Origin: Demequina aurantiaca
Lineage (GTDB): Bacteria > Actinomycetota > Actinomycetes > Actinomycetales > Demequinaceae
NCBI RefSeq assembly: GCF_000975135.1
Contig: NZ_BBRF01000001.1
Location: 407,591-471,590, forward strand
Length of the DNA stretch: 64,000 bases
Reading direction: 5' to 3'
Below the pieces are notes generated by a model. That model did not search any database, was not told where the DNA came from, and saw only the letters and a list, made by a program, of their open reading frames with translations. Of this stretch, positions 1 through 9,034 are shown one piece after another (position 1 is the first letter of the stretch; the number at the start of each line of letters is the position of its first letter). The position numbers and the translations under genes were made by a program.

Positions 1-945
1 CGGGTACGCGCCCGCAGCCGTCGTGGTGCGGTCGAGCTCGTAGGCGAGGTCGTTCTCACCGTTCGCACCCTCAGCGAGGGGCGAGGCGTCAACAACTTCC
101 GCGGCCGCCTCGGCCGAGAACGGCACGTTCTCGTCACCAACCTTGAGCGCAACGCTTCCGAGCGATCCGGCGCGCGAAGCGTCGGCGTAGCCGATGGTGC
201 CCTGCGTGTCCGTCACGATCTGAACGACTGCCGAGGTGCCGGGGCCCGACTCGCCGAGCGAGTTTGCCCACTCACCCGATGCCTCATACGGCCACGAGGT
301 CGACGCCTTCTCGAGGTAGTCGGTGAAGTTCTTGGTGGTACCGGACTCGTCCGCGCGGTGAACCATCGTGATGGCGAGGTCAGGAAGCTCGACGCCCTCG
401 TTCTGGCTGACGATGGCAGGGTCGTTCCACTCGGTGATCTTGCCGTCGAAGATCTGCGCGATGGTGTCAGCGTCCATGTTCAGAGACGTGATGCCGTCGA
501 GGTTGAAGATGACCGCAATAGGCGAGATATACATCGGCAGGTGGATGGCACCCGACTCACCGTCACAACGGGTGACGGCCTGGGCGTACTCGTCTGAATC
601 CATGAGCGAGTCCGAGCCGGCGAACAGCGTGCCGCCGTCGAGGAACTGCGTACGGCCACCGCCGGAACCAACGGGGTCGTAGTTCACGGTGACGTCAGGG
701 TTGACCTGCTGAAAACCTGCGCGCCATGCCTCCATGGCGGACTCCTGCGACGAGGCGCCGGCGCCGTTGAGCGAGCCGCTCAGCGTCATTGCCTCGGCGG
801 GCTCGGTGGCTGCGTCGGTCGCCGCCGTGGTGGTGGCTGCGTCGGTGGCTGCGGTGGGCTCCTCGTTCGAGGGCGAGCACGCGGCCAGTGCGAACGTCAG
901 CACGGTCGCGGTGGCGATGACGCCGGTGCGAGTTGCAATCTTCAC
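1..945 (-). CDS. pstS: Phosphate ABC transporter substrate-binding lipoprotein PstS, partial at the window edge
   Basis: Extracytoplasmic phosphate-binding component of the Pst high-affinity ABC importer. Translating from a GTG at 945 gives a lipoprotein signal with lipobox LAAC (Cys about residue 23) and an Ala/Thr-rich linker. Typical PstS blocks follow: NGAGASSQ near the mature start, VGSGGGRTQF and HRADESGTT, which are phosphate-loop motifs of the family. The reading frame is open to base 1, so the C-terminus and the expected pstCAB genes lie outside the window. Three 11-bp spaced PHO-box repeats sit just upstream (1035-1063), pointing to induction by phosphate starvation through the adjacent two-component system. 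Identity is confident; the exact start (GTG) is inferred from the signal peptide. Confidence 0.93.
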   Translation of the reverse strand, partial: MKIATRTGVIATATVLTFALAACSPSNEEPTAATDAATTTAATDAATEPAEAMTLSGSLNGAGASSQESAMEAWRAGFQQVNPDVTVNYDPVGSGGGRTQFLDGGTLFAGSDSLMDSDEYAQAVTRCDGESGAIHLPMYISPIAVIFNLDGITSLNMDADTIAQIFDGKITEWNDPAIVSQNEGVELPDLAITMVHRADESGTTKNFTDYLEKASTSWPYEASGEWANSLGESGPGTSAVVQIVTDTQGTIGYADASRAGSLGSVALKVGDENVPFSAEAAAEVVDASPLAEGANGENDLAYELDRTTTAAGAYP

Positions 946-1034
946 AGTCGAATTCCTAACTTACTTGGGACACCCGGCTCCTTGCCGGACAACATCCAAC
1001 GTAGGGAGCGAAGGTAACGAGACACCTGGGCAAA

Positions 1035-1063
1035 TCTGAACTCTGGGTAAACGTTGGGTGAAC
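1035..1063 (-). promoter_or_regulatory. PHO boxes upstream of pstS
   Basis: On the minus strand GTTCACC (1057-1063), GTTTACC (1046-1052) and GTTCAGA (1035-1041) repeat with an exact 11-bp period. This is the direct-repeat architecture bound by PhoP/RegX3-type regulators in actinobacteria. The array lies about 90 bp upstream of the pstS start, and the third unit is degenerate. The repeats are read directly; regulator assignment follows from family knowledge and the adjacent regulator gene. Confidence 0.75.
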
Positions 1064-1080
1064 GCACACGGGAGCGTCGA

Positions 1081-1776
1081 TCACGGCTCCAGCGTGTAGC
1101 CCACTCCCCGCACGGTTTGGATGATGACGGGCTCCGCAGGCACGGCCTCAATTCGGCTGCGAATGCGCTTGATGTGGACGTCCAGGGTCTTGGTGTCGCC
1201 AAAGTAGTCCGCACCCCACACGCGGTCGATGATGACCTGGCGCGGAAGCACTCGGCCGGCATTCTGTGCCAGGAGGAACAACAGGGCAAACTCCTTGGGC
1301 GGCACGGATTCGGACTCACCGTTGCGGGTGAGAGTGAGGCGCTCCGGGTCGAGCGTCATGCCCGCCACCGTGAGGCGCTCGGGCTCATCCGGGATCCCCT
1401 CGAGTCCGGTGGCGTGCCGGCGTAGCACGGCACGGATGCGCGCAACGAGCTCGCGTCCTGAGTACGGCTTGGTCACGTAGTCGTCGGCGCCCAACTCGAG
1501 TCCGATGATCTTGTCCACCTGGTCGTCCTTGGCGGTCACCATCAAAATGGGCACATCCGAGCGCTCCCGGATGGCATGGAAGACCTCGGTACCTGACATC
1601 CCCGGCAGCATCAGGTCCAGTAGGACCACGTCTGCGCCATCGCGGGCGAATGCCGCGACGCCCTGCGGCCCGGTCTCCGCGAGCATGACCTCGAACCCCT
1701 CGCGTCGCAACAGGAAGTTCAGAGAGTCGCGATACGACTCCTCGTCTTCCACCACAAGAATGCGTGCCTCGGTCAT
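1081..1776 (-). CDS. regX3: RegX3/PhoB-family response regulator
   Basis: A 231-residue OmpR/PhoB-type response regulator. The receiver domain (about 1-120) has the acidic pair D11/E12, phosphoacceptor D54 in LLDLMLPG, T81 and K103 in VTKPY. A winged-helix DNA-binding domain follows (about 130-231), ending GVGYTLEP as in RegX3/PhoP. Its start overlaps the stop of the kinase gene by 4 bp, so the two are translationally coupled as kinase then regulator. pstS lies downstream and phoU is divergent, so the likely role is activation of phosphate-starvation genes through the 11-bp repeats at 1035-1063 and near 2931-2968. It could be named phoP or regX3; orthology to mycobacterial regX3 is inferred from gene order. 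Confidence 0.9.
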   Translation of the reverse strand: MTEARILVVEDEESYRDSLNFLLRREGFEVMLAETGPQGVAAFARDGADVVLLDLMLPGMSGTEVFHAIRERSDVPILMVTAKDDQVDKIIGLELGADDYVTKPYSGRELVARIRAVLRRHATGLEGIPDEPERLTVAGMTLDPERLTLTRNGESESVPPKEFALLFLLAQNAGRVLPRQVIIDRVWGADYFGDTKTLDVHIKRIRSRIEAVPAEPVIIQTVRGVGYTLEP

Positions 1777-2903
1777 TTTTCTCCCTGGATTTCCGGGTCG
1801 ACCCCGTGTTCTTGAAGCCTGAGTGTGAATGTTGAGCCCACGCCTCGCTGCGACCAGACGTCGACGGTTCCCGCGTGCTGCAATGCCACGTGCTTGACGA
1901 TGCTGAGGCCCAGCCCAGTGCCACCACTGTCCCGTGAGCGGGCGGGGTCCGTGCGGAAGAAGCGCTCGAAGATGCGTTCCTGGTCCTTGGGGTCGATGCC
2001 AATGCCCTGATCGACCACGGCTATCGAGACGGTGCCGTCTTCCGTCTTACACGACACCGTGACGCGCTTGCCCGGATCCGAGTAGTGCACTGCGTTGTCC
2101 ACGAGGTTACGCAGCGCCATCAGCAGGAGATCGCGGTCGCCCATGACCATGGGGTCCGTCTTCACGTCGGCAGTCAGGGTGATGTTCTTTGACTCGGCGG
2201 TGAGCGACGCGCCGTCGAGCGCTTCTGCAATCACATCTGCGATGTGCACGTCCTCGTAGTCGAGGACCGACTCGCCTCCTTGCAGCCGCGAGATCTCGAT
2301 GATCTCTTGGATCAGTTTGGTAAGGCGCCGAGCCTCCTTGCGCATCTTGCCGGCGAAAGACCGCACCATGTGCTCATCGTCGGCACCTTCCTCGATGCTC
2401 TCGGCGAGTAGCGACAACGCGCCCACAGGAGTCTTGAGTTCGTGGGAGACGTTGACCGCGAATTCGCGACGTGACTGCTCGGCAATGCGTGCCTCGGTGT
2501 GGTCGTTAACCACCGCAAGGACAAGGTCGCTGTCCAAGGGCACGGCACGCACGTGAACTTGAGACGTCACCCCGAGAACTCCACGCTTGACCGTGATTTC
2601 CTCCTCGACAGCCTCACTGTGCTTCCAGGCCAGTTCTGCGAGGTCCGCGATGGCCGGCAGGAGGGCGCCGTCGGGCCGCGCCACCCCAATGGCCGCTGCT
2701 GGATTGTTGACGAAAGCCGCACGCCGATCCCGGCGCACAATCACCGCCCCAGACTGCAACACCGACAGCAACTGCCTGGTCCGGTGGGGAACCAGGGTGC
2801 TGGCGATGATCTCTTTGCGCTGCTTGCGGCGCAGGGCGATCGCTACGATCGAGGCACCTAAGGCGGCACCAAGCACGGCGGCGAGCCACACGTCTGGGTT
2901 CAT
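1773..2903 (-). CDS. senX3: SenX3/PhoR-family sensor histidine kinase
   Basis: A 376-residue membrane-anchored histidine kinase. It has one N-terminal hydrophobic helix (about residues 6-24), a PAS-like sensing region (about 40-140) and an H-box FAVNVSHELKTPVG with phospho-acceptor H154. A HATPase domain follows with N-box LRNLVDNAVHYSD and G-boxes DQGIGI and GGTGLGLSIV. Only one clear membrane segment and no long external domain match SenX3, which senses phosphate indirectly through Pst/PhoU. It overlaps the response regulator by 4 bp and is divergent from phoU across a 142-bp region carrying PHO-box-like repeats, suggesting autoregulation. Confidence 0.9.
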   Translation of the reverse strand: MNPDVWLAAVLGAALGASIVAIALRRKQRKEIIASTLVPHRTRQLLSVLQSGAVIVRRDRRAAFVNNPAAAIGVARPDGALLPAIADLAELAWKHSEAVEEEITVKRGVLGVTSQVHVRAVPLDSDLVLAVVNDHTEARIAEQSRREFAVNVSHELKTPVGALSLLAESIEEGADDEHMVRSFAGKMRKEARRLTKLIQEIIEISRLQGGESVLDYEDVHIADVIAEALDGASLTAESKNITLTADVKTDPMVMGDRDLLLMALRNLVDNAVHYSDPGKRVTVSCKTEDGTVSIAVVDQGIGIDPKDQERIFERFFRTDPARSRDSGGTGLGLSIVKHVALQHAGTVDVWSQRGVGSTFTLRLQEHGVDPEIQGEK

Positions 2904-2930
2904 GTGGTCACAGTAACGAGCCGATAGCGT

Positions 2931-2998
2931 GTTTACCCAATGTTCACGCGTCTCACCAAATGTTTACCTAGCTCGGTACCGGAATTCCTTTGTTCACC
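2931..2998 (+). promoter_or_regulatory. PHO-box-like repeats between the kinase gene and phoU
   Basis: GTTTACC at 2931-2937 and GTTCACG at 2942-2948 are spaced 11 bp apart. Further copies are GTTTACC at 2962-2968 and GTTCACC at 2992-2998. The first pair has canonical spacing; the others are off phase. They sit between two divergent genes of the phosphate regulon and match the units in front of pstS. Confidence 0.6.
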
Positions 2999-3045
2999 TG
3001 GCGACCGGTGCGACACTATTGGGGACACAACCTTCTAGGAGAACT

Positions 3046-3705
3046 ATGCGCACGCTGTTTACCGCCGAACTGTCGGAACTCGCCGACGACCTCATTGCCA
3101 TGAGTCAGCACGTGGAGTCCGCCATCTCACGCGCGTCCGAGGCACTGCTGACGGAGAACGTGGAACTCGCGCAGAAAGTCATCGCCGATGACGCGAAGCT
3201 TGACGACCTGGAGCAGAACGTCGACGAACGCTGCGTCCTGCTCATCGCGCAGCAGCAGCCCGTGGGGCTTGACCTGCGCACGCTCGTCGCGAGCCTGCGC
3301 ATCTCCGCTGGTCTGGAGCGCATGGGCGACCTTGCCCAGCACATCGCCGAGGCCGCACGCCGTTCGTACCCCGAGTCGGCCATTCCGGCCTCGCACCGCG
3401 AGATCTTCGAAGGCATGACCGCGGCAGCCAAGCAGACGGCATCCGAGGTCGTCGAGCTGATGCAGACTCGCGACCTGAACGTCGCAGCGCGCATCGTGAG
3501 CGACGACGACTTGCTGGATGACCTGCACTCGCAGGCCTACGGATCGCTCCTCGCCGAGGGCTACACCGGCAACACTCAGGAGACCCTGGACATCGCGCTC
3601 ATGTCGCGTTATTTCGAGCGCTTTGGCGACCACGCCGTGAACGTCTCGCGCCGCATCGTCTACTTGGTGACCGGCGACCACACAGGTGACCGCGCCTCAA
3701 TCTAG
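3046..3705 (+). CDS. phoU: Phosphate transport system regulatory protein PhoU
   Basis: A 219-residue PhoU, a six-helix metal-binding protein that links Pst transporter activity to the SenX3/PhoR kinase. The two PhoU repeats are visible: the first contains DDLEQNVDERCVLLIAQQQP and GLERMGDLAQHI, the second LLDDLHSQAY and SRYFERFGDHAVNVSRRI, with the family's E/D-rich metal motifs. The ATG at 3046 is chosen because AGGAGA stands 4-10 bases upstream and the protein begins MRTLFTAELSEL; the frame is open further upstream but runs through the PHO-box region. It is divergent from the kinase gene and followed by a strong hairpin at 3801-3847. Confidence 0.93.
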   Translation: MRTLFTAELSELADDLIAMSQHVESAISRASEALLTENVELAQKVIADDAKLDDLEQNVDERCVLLIAQQQPVGLDLRTLVASLRISAGLERMGDLAQHIAEAARRSYPESAIPASHREIFEGMTAAAKQTASEVVELMQTRDLNVAARIVSDDDLLDDLHSQAYGSLLAEGYTGNTQETLDIALMSRYFERFGDHAVNVSRRIVYLVTGDHTGDRASI

Positions 3706-3800
3706 GCTCCTCACGGCTCAGCAGTCACTGAGTGCCGAACGCTCGCGCTTCTTGGCACCGAACGACTGCCAGGGCGCACCGAGAACTGATCCGTAGCGAC

Positions 3801-3847
3801 GAAGGCCCCGGGTTCCCATCCAGTAGGAATGGGAACCCGGGGCCTTC
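3801..3847. terminator. 19-bp perfect stem-loop between phoU and gpmA
   Basis: The arms 3801-3819 and 3829-3847 are perfectly complementary (GAAGGCCCCGGG at the base) with a 9-base loop. The hairpin lies between convergent phoU and gpmA and probably ends transcription from both sides, although there is no long U-tract. Confidence 0.75.
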
Positions 3848-3865
3848 GCGCTGTCTGCCGTAAAT

Positions 3866-4606
3866 CTACTTCTTGCCCTGGTTCGCTACGGCCGCGATCG
3901 CAGCCTCCGCGGCGCTCGGGTCGAGGTACGTGCCACCCACCTTGATGGGGTTGAGGTCCTCGTCGAGTTCGAACACGAGCGGGATGCCGGTAGGAACGTT
4001 GACGCCCACGATGTCCTCGTCCGCGATCTTGTCGAGGTGCTTCAGCAGCGCTCGGATCGAGTTGCCGTGCGCAACCACGAGGACGGTCTTGCCTGCCTTG
4101 AGGTCGGGCACGATCGCGCCATCCCAATAGGGCAGTGCACGCTCGAGGACGTCCTTGAGGCACTCGGTCTTGGGCGTGGGCTCTCCCGCGTAACGGGGGT
4201 CTCCGGCCTGCGAGAATTCGTTGTCGTCCGTGATCTCGGGCGGCGGCACGTCGTAACTGCGGCGCCACGTCATAAACTTCTCCTCGCCAAACTGCTCGAG
4301 GGTCTCGGCCTTGTTCTTGCCCTGCAAGTCACCATAGTGACGCTCGTTGAGGCGCCAGTCGCGCTTGACGGGAATCCAGTGACGGTCGGCGGAGTCGAGC
4401 GCCAAGTTGGCGGTCATGATCGCGCGGCGCAGCAGTGAGGTGTGCACCACGTCCGGTAGAATTCCCTCCTGCTTGAGCAGCTCGCCGCCGCGAATCGCTT
4501 CGCCCCAACCCTTCTCGTTGAGTGAGACATCCACCCAGCCGGTAAACAGGTTCTTGGCATTCCATTCGCTCTCGCCGTGGCGGAGCAGGATCAGTGTGTA
4601 GGTCAT
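3866..4606 (-). CDS. gpmA: 2,3-bisphosphoglycerate-dependent phosphoglycerate mutase
   Basis: Interconverts 3- and 2-phosphoglycerate in glycolysis and gluconeogenesis. The 246-residue length matches the dPGM family. The catalytic motif [10 protein letters not shown] places the phospho-histidine at H10. [10 protein letters not shown] and [11 protein letters not shown] (second catalytic His) are present, as is the family-specific [10 protein letters not shown] segment. The ATG at 4606 ([11 protein letters not shown]) is preferred over an in-frame ATG 18 bp upstream, because the shorter product matches the normal N-terminus and has GAAGA-type purines upstream. It is convergent with phoU. Confidence 0.95.
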   Translation of the reverse strand: MTYTLILLRHGESEWNAKNLFTGWVDVSLNEKGWGEAIRGGELLKQEGILPDVVHTSLLRRAIMTANLALDSADRHWIPVKRDWRLNERHYGDLQGKNKAETLEQFGEEKFMTWRRSYDVPPPEITDDNEFSQAGDPRYAGEPTPKTECLKDVLERALPYWDGAIVPDLKAGKTVLVVAHGNSIRALLKHLDKIADEDIVGVNVPTGIPLVFELDEDLNPIKVGGTYLDPSAAEAAIAAVANQGKK

Positions 4607-4679
4607 GTCTTCATTCTTCCGCATTAGGCGCGCGAGCGCGAATGACGTTGGTCCCGGGCGAGTACTGCTCAGGTCGCGG

Positions 4680-5786
4680 CTACTTCCTGCTGGTTGCCAC
4701 GACGCACGCCGGACTAGTGACGGGATAGCTCCGATGCGCGACGTGGGACACCTCGCCCACGGCCGCCTCCGGCGCCAGCGCCAGCACGTCCGCGAGATCG
4801 AAGCGACGCACGTGGTGGCCGCGTTCCTCCCCCACCCACAAATTCTCGTCGATCACGGCAAAGTAGCGCGGCCAGAATCCGGCGTCGAAGCAGCCGCGGT
4901 AGCGGGCCTCGCCCTCGGGACTCAGGTCAAACACGGAGATCACGTCAGCTCCGCGAACACTGACAAGCAGCACGTCACCGACGAGTTGAAGGTGGCCGTC
5001 GTTGACTTCGTCGCCGGTACGGTGCGGGGCGGTCGTCGACGCCACCTCCGCAATCACGTCCGCCGATGCGGTGGCAGAGTCCCAGCGCAACGTCCTGAGC
5101 TGGTGGTCCAGTTCGCACACCACGTAGATGAGATTCCCCCGGACGGCGAAGTGCCGCGGACCGGCGCCAGGAGCGAGTGTCGCGGCGATGCCGTCCGCGA
5201 CCAATGATCCGTTGGGCTGGACGACGTACCGGCGCAGCTCGTCGGTGCCTAGGTCGGCCACCAGCAGGTGCTCGCCGCCGGGAGCGAAGCCAGCCGAGTG
5301 CGCGTGTGGCGCCTCTTGCCGGTCTGGGCGCGCGCCCGAGCCCTCGTGCCCGAGCATCTGAGCCGGCGCATCGGCCGCAAAAAGGCCGTTCGGAAGCAGC
5401 TCCACCACGCCTACGTCACCGCTCATGTAGTGACTCACGTACAGCGTGAGGGCGTCCGGCGAGAGGAGGAGGTGGCAGCCCGCATGGCCGCCGGTCACGA
5501 GTGACGCCGCGACCACGGGCGCCGTTGGGTCGCTCACATCGATCGCGTGGACGATGCTCGGGTCCGCCTCGGTGACCGCATACACGAGCGGCATGTCGGG
5601 GTGGGCGAGAACAAAACTGGGCGCGGGAAGTTCAAGCACCTGCGTCGGGGCCCCGTCGACCCCTAACCAGATGCCCTCCCCCAAGCCCTCCTGCGTTCCG
5701 AGGCCCGCGGCGGGGTACGTGCCCCACCACAGCGCGCGCGCAGTTGAGCCAACAACGTGCGGGGTATTCACGTACTGAGCTTCCAC
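4680..5786 (-). CDS. Lactonase-family seven-bladed beta-propeller protein
   Basis: A 368-residue protein resembling the lactonase (6-phosphogluconolactonase YbhE/Pgl) beta-propeller family. The sequence is a series of repeats alternating hydrophobic strands with family-like phrases: [38 protein letters not shown] and [19 protein letters not shown]. No signal peptide is seen, so it is probably cytoplasmic. Its GTG start directly follows the lsr2 stop, so co-transcription with lsr2 is likely. A 6-phosphogluconolactonase role is possible but the substrate cannot be read from sequence; many family members are uncharacterised. The fold assignment is firm, the function tentative. Confidence 0.75.
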   Translation of the reverse strand: MEAQYVNTPHVVGSTARALWWGTYPAAGLGTQEGLGEGIWLGVDGAPTQVLELPAPSFVLAHPDMPLVYAVTEADPSIVHAIDVSDPTAPVVAASLVTGGHAGCHLLLSPDALTLYVSHYMSGDVGVVELLPNGLFAADAPAQMLGHEGSGARPDRQEAPHAHSAGFAPGGEHLLVADLGTDELRRYVVQPNGSLVADGIAATLAPGAGPRHFAVRGNLIYVVCELDHQLRTLRWDSATASADVIAEVASTTAPHRTGDEVNDGHLQLVGDVLLVSVRGADVISVFDLSPEGEARYRGCFDAGFWPRYFAVIDENLWVGEERGHHVRRFDLADVLALAPEAAVGEVSHVAHRSYPVTSPACVVATSRK

Positions 5787-6101
5787 CTACTGGGCCGCGT
5801 AGTAGGCCTCGCGGACTTTCGCGGGGATGCGCCCGCGAGAGGAGACCTCGTGGCCGTTGGCCTGTGCCCAGGCGCGAATCTTCGCGACGTCACCCTTGGT
5901 GCGGGGGCGCGCGGCGCTCTTTTTCCCGGCCGTGCGGCGACCGGCCTCAACGTAGGTCGAGAAGGCGGCACGCAATTCAGAAGCGTGGGTCGCATTGAGG
6001 TCAATCTCGTACGCAACGCCGTCGAGCGCGAAACCAATGGTTTCCGTCGCGTCGCCGCCATCAAAGTCATCAACAAGAACTACCTGAATCTTCTGAGCCA
6101 T
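5787..6101 (-). CDS. lsr2: Lsr2 nucleoid-associated protein
   Basis: An H-NS-like xenogeneic silencer of actinobacteria, 104 residues from ATG 6101. The N-terminal dimerisation domain (MAQKIQVVLVDDFDGGDA, then beta strands to about residue 60) is followed by a basic linker and the C-terminal DNA-binding domain. That domain contains SSRGRIPAKVREAY, whose RGR loop inserts into the AT-rich minor groove. An in-frame TTG 12 bp upstream is rejected because the ATG gives the conserved N-terminus. The upstream 6102-6234 is visibly AT-richer than its surroundings, as expected if Lsr2 binds its own promoter. The downstream lactonase gene abuts its stop codon. Confidence 0.95.
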   Translation of the reverse strand: MAQKIQVVLVDDFDGGDATETIGFALDGVAYEIDLNATHASELRAAFSTYVEAGRRTAGKKSAARPRTKGDVAKIRAWAQANGHEVSSRGRIPAKVREAYYAAQ

Positions 6102-6234
6102 GAAGAATGCCAATCCGTAGATGTCGCGTGAATACGTGTTTCACATACTACGGCCAGTCTGACAACAAATGCGCAGGGCAAATAATGGCAATTCCACACA
6201 TAAGGCGATTGCGCCAATTAAACGGAACGTGTAA

Positions 6235-6459
6235 TCAACTTCCGCCCTTTGTGGATTCGCTGGAATCCTCGGATTCGGCGCGCTTGGCAAGAATCTCCTT
6301 GGCCACCCTTGCCTGCTCGGCATCGTACTCAGCGTCGGCTGCCGCGAGTGCGGCGCGCTCGTTACGGTCTGCGCGTAGCACGCCTCGCATCGCGTACCAG
6401 AAGACGAGCCCGACACCGATAGACGGAACGATGCCCGCGACGACTGGGGTCCAGTTCAT
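6235..6459 (-). CDS. Small single-pass membrane protein of unknown function
   Basis: A 74-residue protein with one transmembrane helix (about residues 6-24, VVAGIVPSIGVGLVFWYAM) followed by a charged, Ala/Glu-rich helical tail that ends Ser/Gly-rich. Its ATG shares one base with the lysS stop codon (TAATG), so it is coupled to lysS. Similar short membrane proteins occur beside lysS and lsr2 in actinobacteria, but no function is recognised. The tail looks like a cytoplasmic coiled coil. Confidence 0.7.
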   Translation of the reverse strand: MNWTPVVAGIVPSIGVGLVFWYAMRGVLRADRNERAALAAADAEYDAEQARVAKEILAKRAESEDSSESTKGGS

Positions 6460-7952
6460 TATTCCTCCCCGGGCTTCACGAGCGGGAACGTGATGGTATC
6501 CCTGATGCCCAGCCCAGTCAGCGCCATGAGCAGGCGGTCCATGCCCATGCCCATGCCGCCCGCGGGTGGCATCGCGAACTCCATGGCGGTCAGGAAGTCC
6601 TCATCGAGACGCATCGCCTCGTCGTCCCCCGCGGCCGCCATGCGCGCCTGCTGCTCAAAGCGCTGGCGCTGGATGACTGGGTCCACCAGCTCCGAGTACG
6701 CCGTGGCGAGTTCGAAGCCCCGCACGTAGAGGTCCCACTTCTCGACGATGCCGTCCTGAGTGCGGTGATCTCGCGTGAGCGGCGACGTCTCTACCGGGAA
6801 GTCGCGAACGAACGTCGGTGCGGTGAGCGCGTTTCCCACGTAGTGCTCCCACAGCTCCTCGACCAGCTTGCCGTGGTTGACTCGCGCGGGGTTGACGGAG
6901 ATGTCGACAGCGTCGCACCACTCAAGTAGCTGGGCGACCTCGGTCTGGGGAGTGACGTCATGGCCGAGGGCGTCGGAGAGCGACCCGTACATGGTCAGGT
7001 CAGCCCACTCGCCTCCCAGGTCGTATTCGGTGTCATCCGCAAGTGTGACGAGGGTCGAGCCAAATACATCCGTGGCCGCGCCCTGAATAAGGGACTGCGT
7101 GAGTGCGGCCATGGTGTCGTAATCCCCATAAGCCTCGTATGCCTCAAGCATCGAGAATTCGGGGGAATGCGATGAATCCGCGCCCTCATTACGGAAATTG
7201 CGGTTGATCTCGAATACGCGGTCAATTCCACCCACGACGGCGCGCTTGAGGAATAGCTCTGGGGCGATGCGGAGATAGAGGTCAAGATCGAACGCGTTCA
7301 TATGCGTAACAAAGGGGCGAGCTGCCGCGCCGCCGTGCTGGGTTTGCAGCATCGGCGTCTCAATCTCGATGAATCCACGCTGGTGCAGGCTTTCGCGTAG
7401 CGAACGCATCACATTTGCGCGCTGGCGCACGGTGTCGCGGGCGAGGGGACGCGCGATGAGGTCGACGTAGCGCTGGCGGACGCGACCCTCCTCGGACATC
7501 TCCTTGTGCAACACGGGCAATGGGCGCAGCGCCTTGGCTGCGAGGGCCCAAGAGTCAGCGAAGACCGACACCTCGCCGCGCCGCGACTTGATGGCGCGGC
7601 CGTGAGCGAAAAGGTGATCGCCCAGGTCGACGTCAGTCTTGAAGGCGGCGAGGGACTCCTCCCCCACCTCAGCAAGAGAGAGCATGATCTGCAACCGCTC
7701 ACCGGCGCCGTCCTGCACGGTGGCAAAGCACAGCTTGCCGGTATTGCGCACGAACACGACGCGGCCCGCAACGCCCACCTCGTCGGCAGTTTCCTCACCA
7801 TCATCAAGGTGCGCATAGGCAGCTTTAACGTCGGCAATCTCGTGGGTCCGGGGGACGGAGACCGGGTAGGCCTGTCCGCCGGAGGCGATGATGCGGTCGC
7901 GCTTTTCGCGCCGTACGCGCATCTGTTCGGGTAGGTCTAGCTCGTCAGTCAC
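6459..7952 (-). CDS. lysS: Lysine--tRNA ligase, class II
   Basis: Charges tRNA-Lys with lysine. At 497 residues it has the usual length. An N-terminal OB-fold anticodon-binding domain (about 55-170) precedes the class II catalytic core. Motif 2 is visible as [20 protein letters not shown], followed by [11 protein letters not shown]; motif 3 is [15 protein letters not shown]. The start is a GTG at 7952 ([19 protein letters not shown]); the purine stretch AGAGG abuts it too closely to act as a normal ribosome-binding site, so leaderless translation or the ATG at 7922 are alternatives. The downstream small membrane gene overlaps its stop by one base. Confidence 0.96.
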   Translation of the reverse strand: MTDELDLPEQMRVRREKRDRIIASGGQAYPVSVPRTHEIADVKAAYAHLDDGEETADEVGVAGRVVFVRNTGKLCFATVQDGAGERLQIMLSLAEVGEESLAAFKTDVDLGDHLFAHGRAIKSRRGEVSVFADSWALAAKALRPLPVLHKEMSEEGRVRQRYVDLIARPLARDTVRQRANVMRSLRESLHQRGFIEIETPMLQTQHGGAAARPFVTHMNAFDLDLYLRIAPELFLKRAVVGGIDRVFEINRNFRNEGADSSHSPEFSMLEAYEAYGDYDTMAALTQSLIQGAATDVFGSTLVTLADDTEYDLGGEWADLTMYGSLSDALGHDVTPQTEVAQLLEWCDAVDISVNPARVNHGKLVEELWEHYVGNALTAPTFVRDFPVETSPLTRDHRTQDGIVEKWDLYVRGFELATAYSELVDPVIQRQRFEQQARMAAAGDDEAMRLDEDFLTAMEFAMPPAGGMGMGMDRLLMALTGLGIRDTITFPLVKPGEE

Positions 7953-7971
7953 CCTCTTAGGGTACCTGCGC

Positions 7972-8871
7972 TCAACTCAGGTCAAGCGCGAGGTCGATGA
8001 TGGGAGACGAATGCGTGAGGGCACCGACGGACATGTAGTCCACTCCGGTGCGCGCGACGTCGGCGGCGTTCTCCAGAGTAAGTCCGCCAGTCGCCTCAAG
8101 CCACACCTTGCCGATGTCATGCTCCAGTGCACGGACGGAGGCGACGACCGATGCCATCTGATGCCGATCCATGTTGTCGAGCATCAGGAACGTCGCGCCC
8201 GCGGCAAGGGCCTCGTGCGCCTGCTCCCAGCTCTCGACCTCGACTTGGATGGGGGTGCGCGGGAATGCTTCTTGAATGGCATCGAAGGCCGCGCTCACCG
8301 AGCCAGTGGCGACGATGTGATTGTCCTTGACCATGGCGCAGTCAAAAAGCCCCATGCGCTTGTTGATCCCACCGCCGCATCGGACGGCGTATTTCTCAAG
8401 TTCTCGCAGACCGGGCGTGGTCTTACGCGTGTCGAGCACCTTCGCCCCAGTGTCCGCGAGCGCGTCTACCCAGCGGCGCGTGTGAGTAGCAACTCCGCAT
8501 GCCCGCGACATGAAGTTCAGCAGCGTGCGCTCGGCGATCAGCACCACGTGGCCGGCGCCCTCGAAGTGGGCCACGGCCGTCGCAGCGGGAACGACGTCGC
8601 CGTCGTGCACCAGGATGTTGAGTCGCGGGACGGGAAGGTCGAGCCGCTTGGCCACCTGGGTCAGCACCTCGCGGGCCACCGCAGTGCCTGCGACAACGCC
8701 GGCCTCGCGCATCACTAGCGAGCCCTCGACCTGGGTGGTGGCGGCGATGGTCGACTGCGTGGTGACGTCGCGACCTGGGTCTCCTCCCAAGTCCTCGTCG
8801 AGCGCGCGTGCGACGGCGGCCGACAGCCACTCGGTATCGAGGGGTTCACGTTGTTTCCGGTGCTCTGGCAT
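7972..8871 (-). CDS. nadC: Quinolinate phosphoribosyltransferase (NadC)
   Basis: Converts quinolinate and PRPP to nicotinate mononucleotide in de novo NAD synthesis. About 299 residues from ATG 8871; a GTG two codons upstream is also possible. Family motifs are clear: [41 protein letters not shown] and LMLDNM, then [20 protein letters not shown]. One deviation: the usual GGGxxHR motif reads GGGINKR, so the His normally contacting quinolinate is Lys. nadB lies upstream on the same strand, separated by a gap with a long inverted repeat. No nadA is present in the window, although nadABC often cluster in actinobacteria. Confidence 0.93.
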   Translation of the reverse strand: MPEHRKQREPLDTEWLSAAVARALDEDLGGDPGRDVTTQSTIAATTQVEGSLVMREAGVVAGTAVAREVLTQVAKRLDLPVPRLNILVHDGDVVPAATAVAHFEGAGHVVLIAERTLLNFMSRACGVATHTRRWVDALADTGAKVLDTRKTTPGLRELEKYAVRCGGGINKRMGLFDCAMVKDNHIVATGSVSAAFDAIQEAFPRTPIQVEVESWEQAHEALAAGATFLMLDNMDRHQMASVVASVRALEHDIGKVWLEATGGLTLENAADVARTGVDYMSVGALTHSSPIIDLALDLS

Positions 8872-8953
8872 GTCCACACCGCCAGGCTACCGCCCAGCGC
8901 GATGCCTCCAGGTAATGGGCCATCTCGTCTCGCCCGCGATTCTCTGCGTCCTA

Positions 8954-9002
8954 GCAGTACATGAGTGTCGAAAGGTAGCCGCTTTCCGCACTCACGTACT
9001 GC
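8954..9002. repeat. Long inverted repeat in the nadB-nadC gap
   Basis: The arms 8954-8967 and 8989-9002 (14 nt each) are complementary except at one position, and an inner GAAAG/CTTTC pair at 8970-8974/8982-8986 can extend the hairpin. It lies between the nadB stop and nadC start. It could be an attenuator or processing site, or the operator of an NAD-pathway repressor. The repeat is seen directly; the role is unknown. Confidence 0.6.
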
Positions 9003-9034
9003 AGGGGTGCACGATGACTGGGCGCGAGGCCCCG

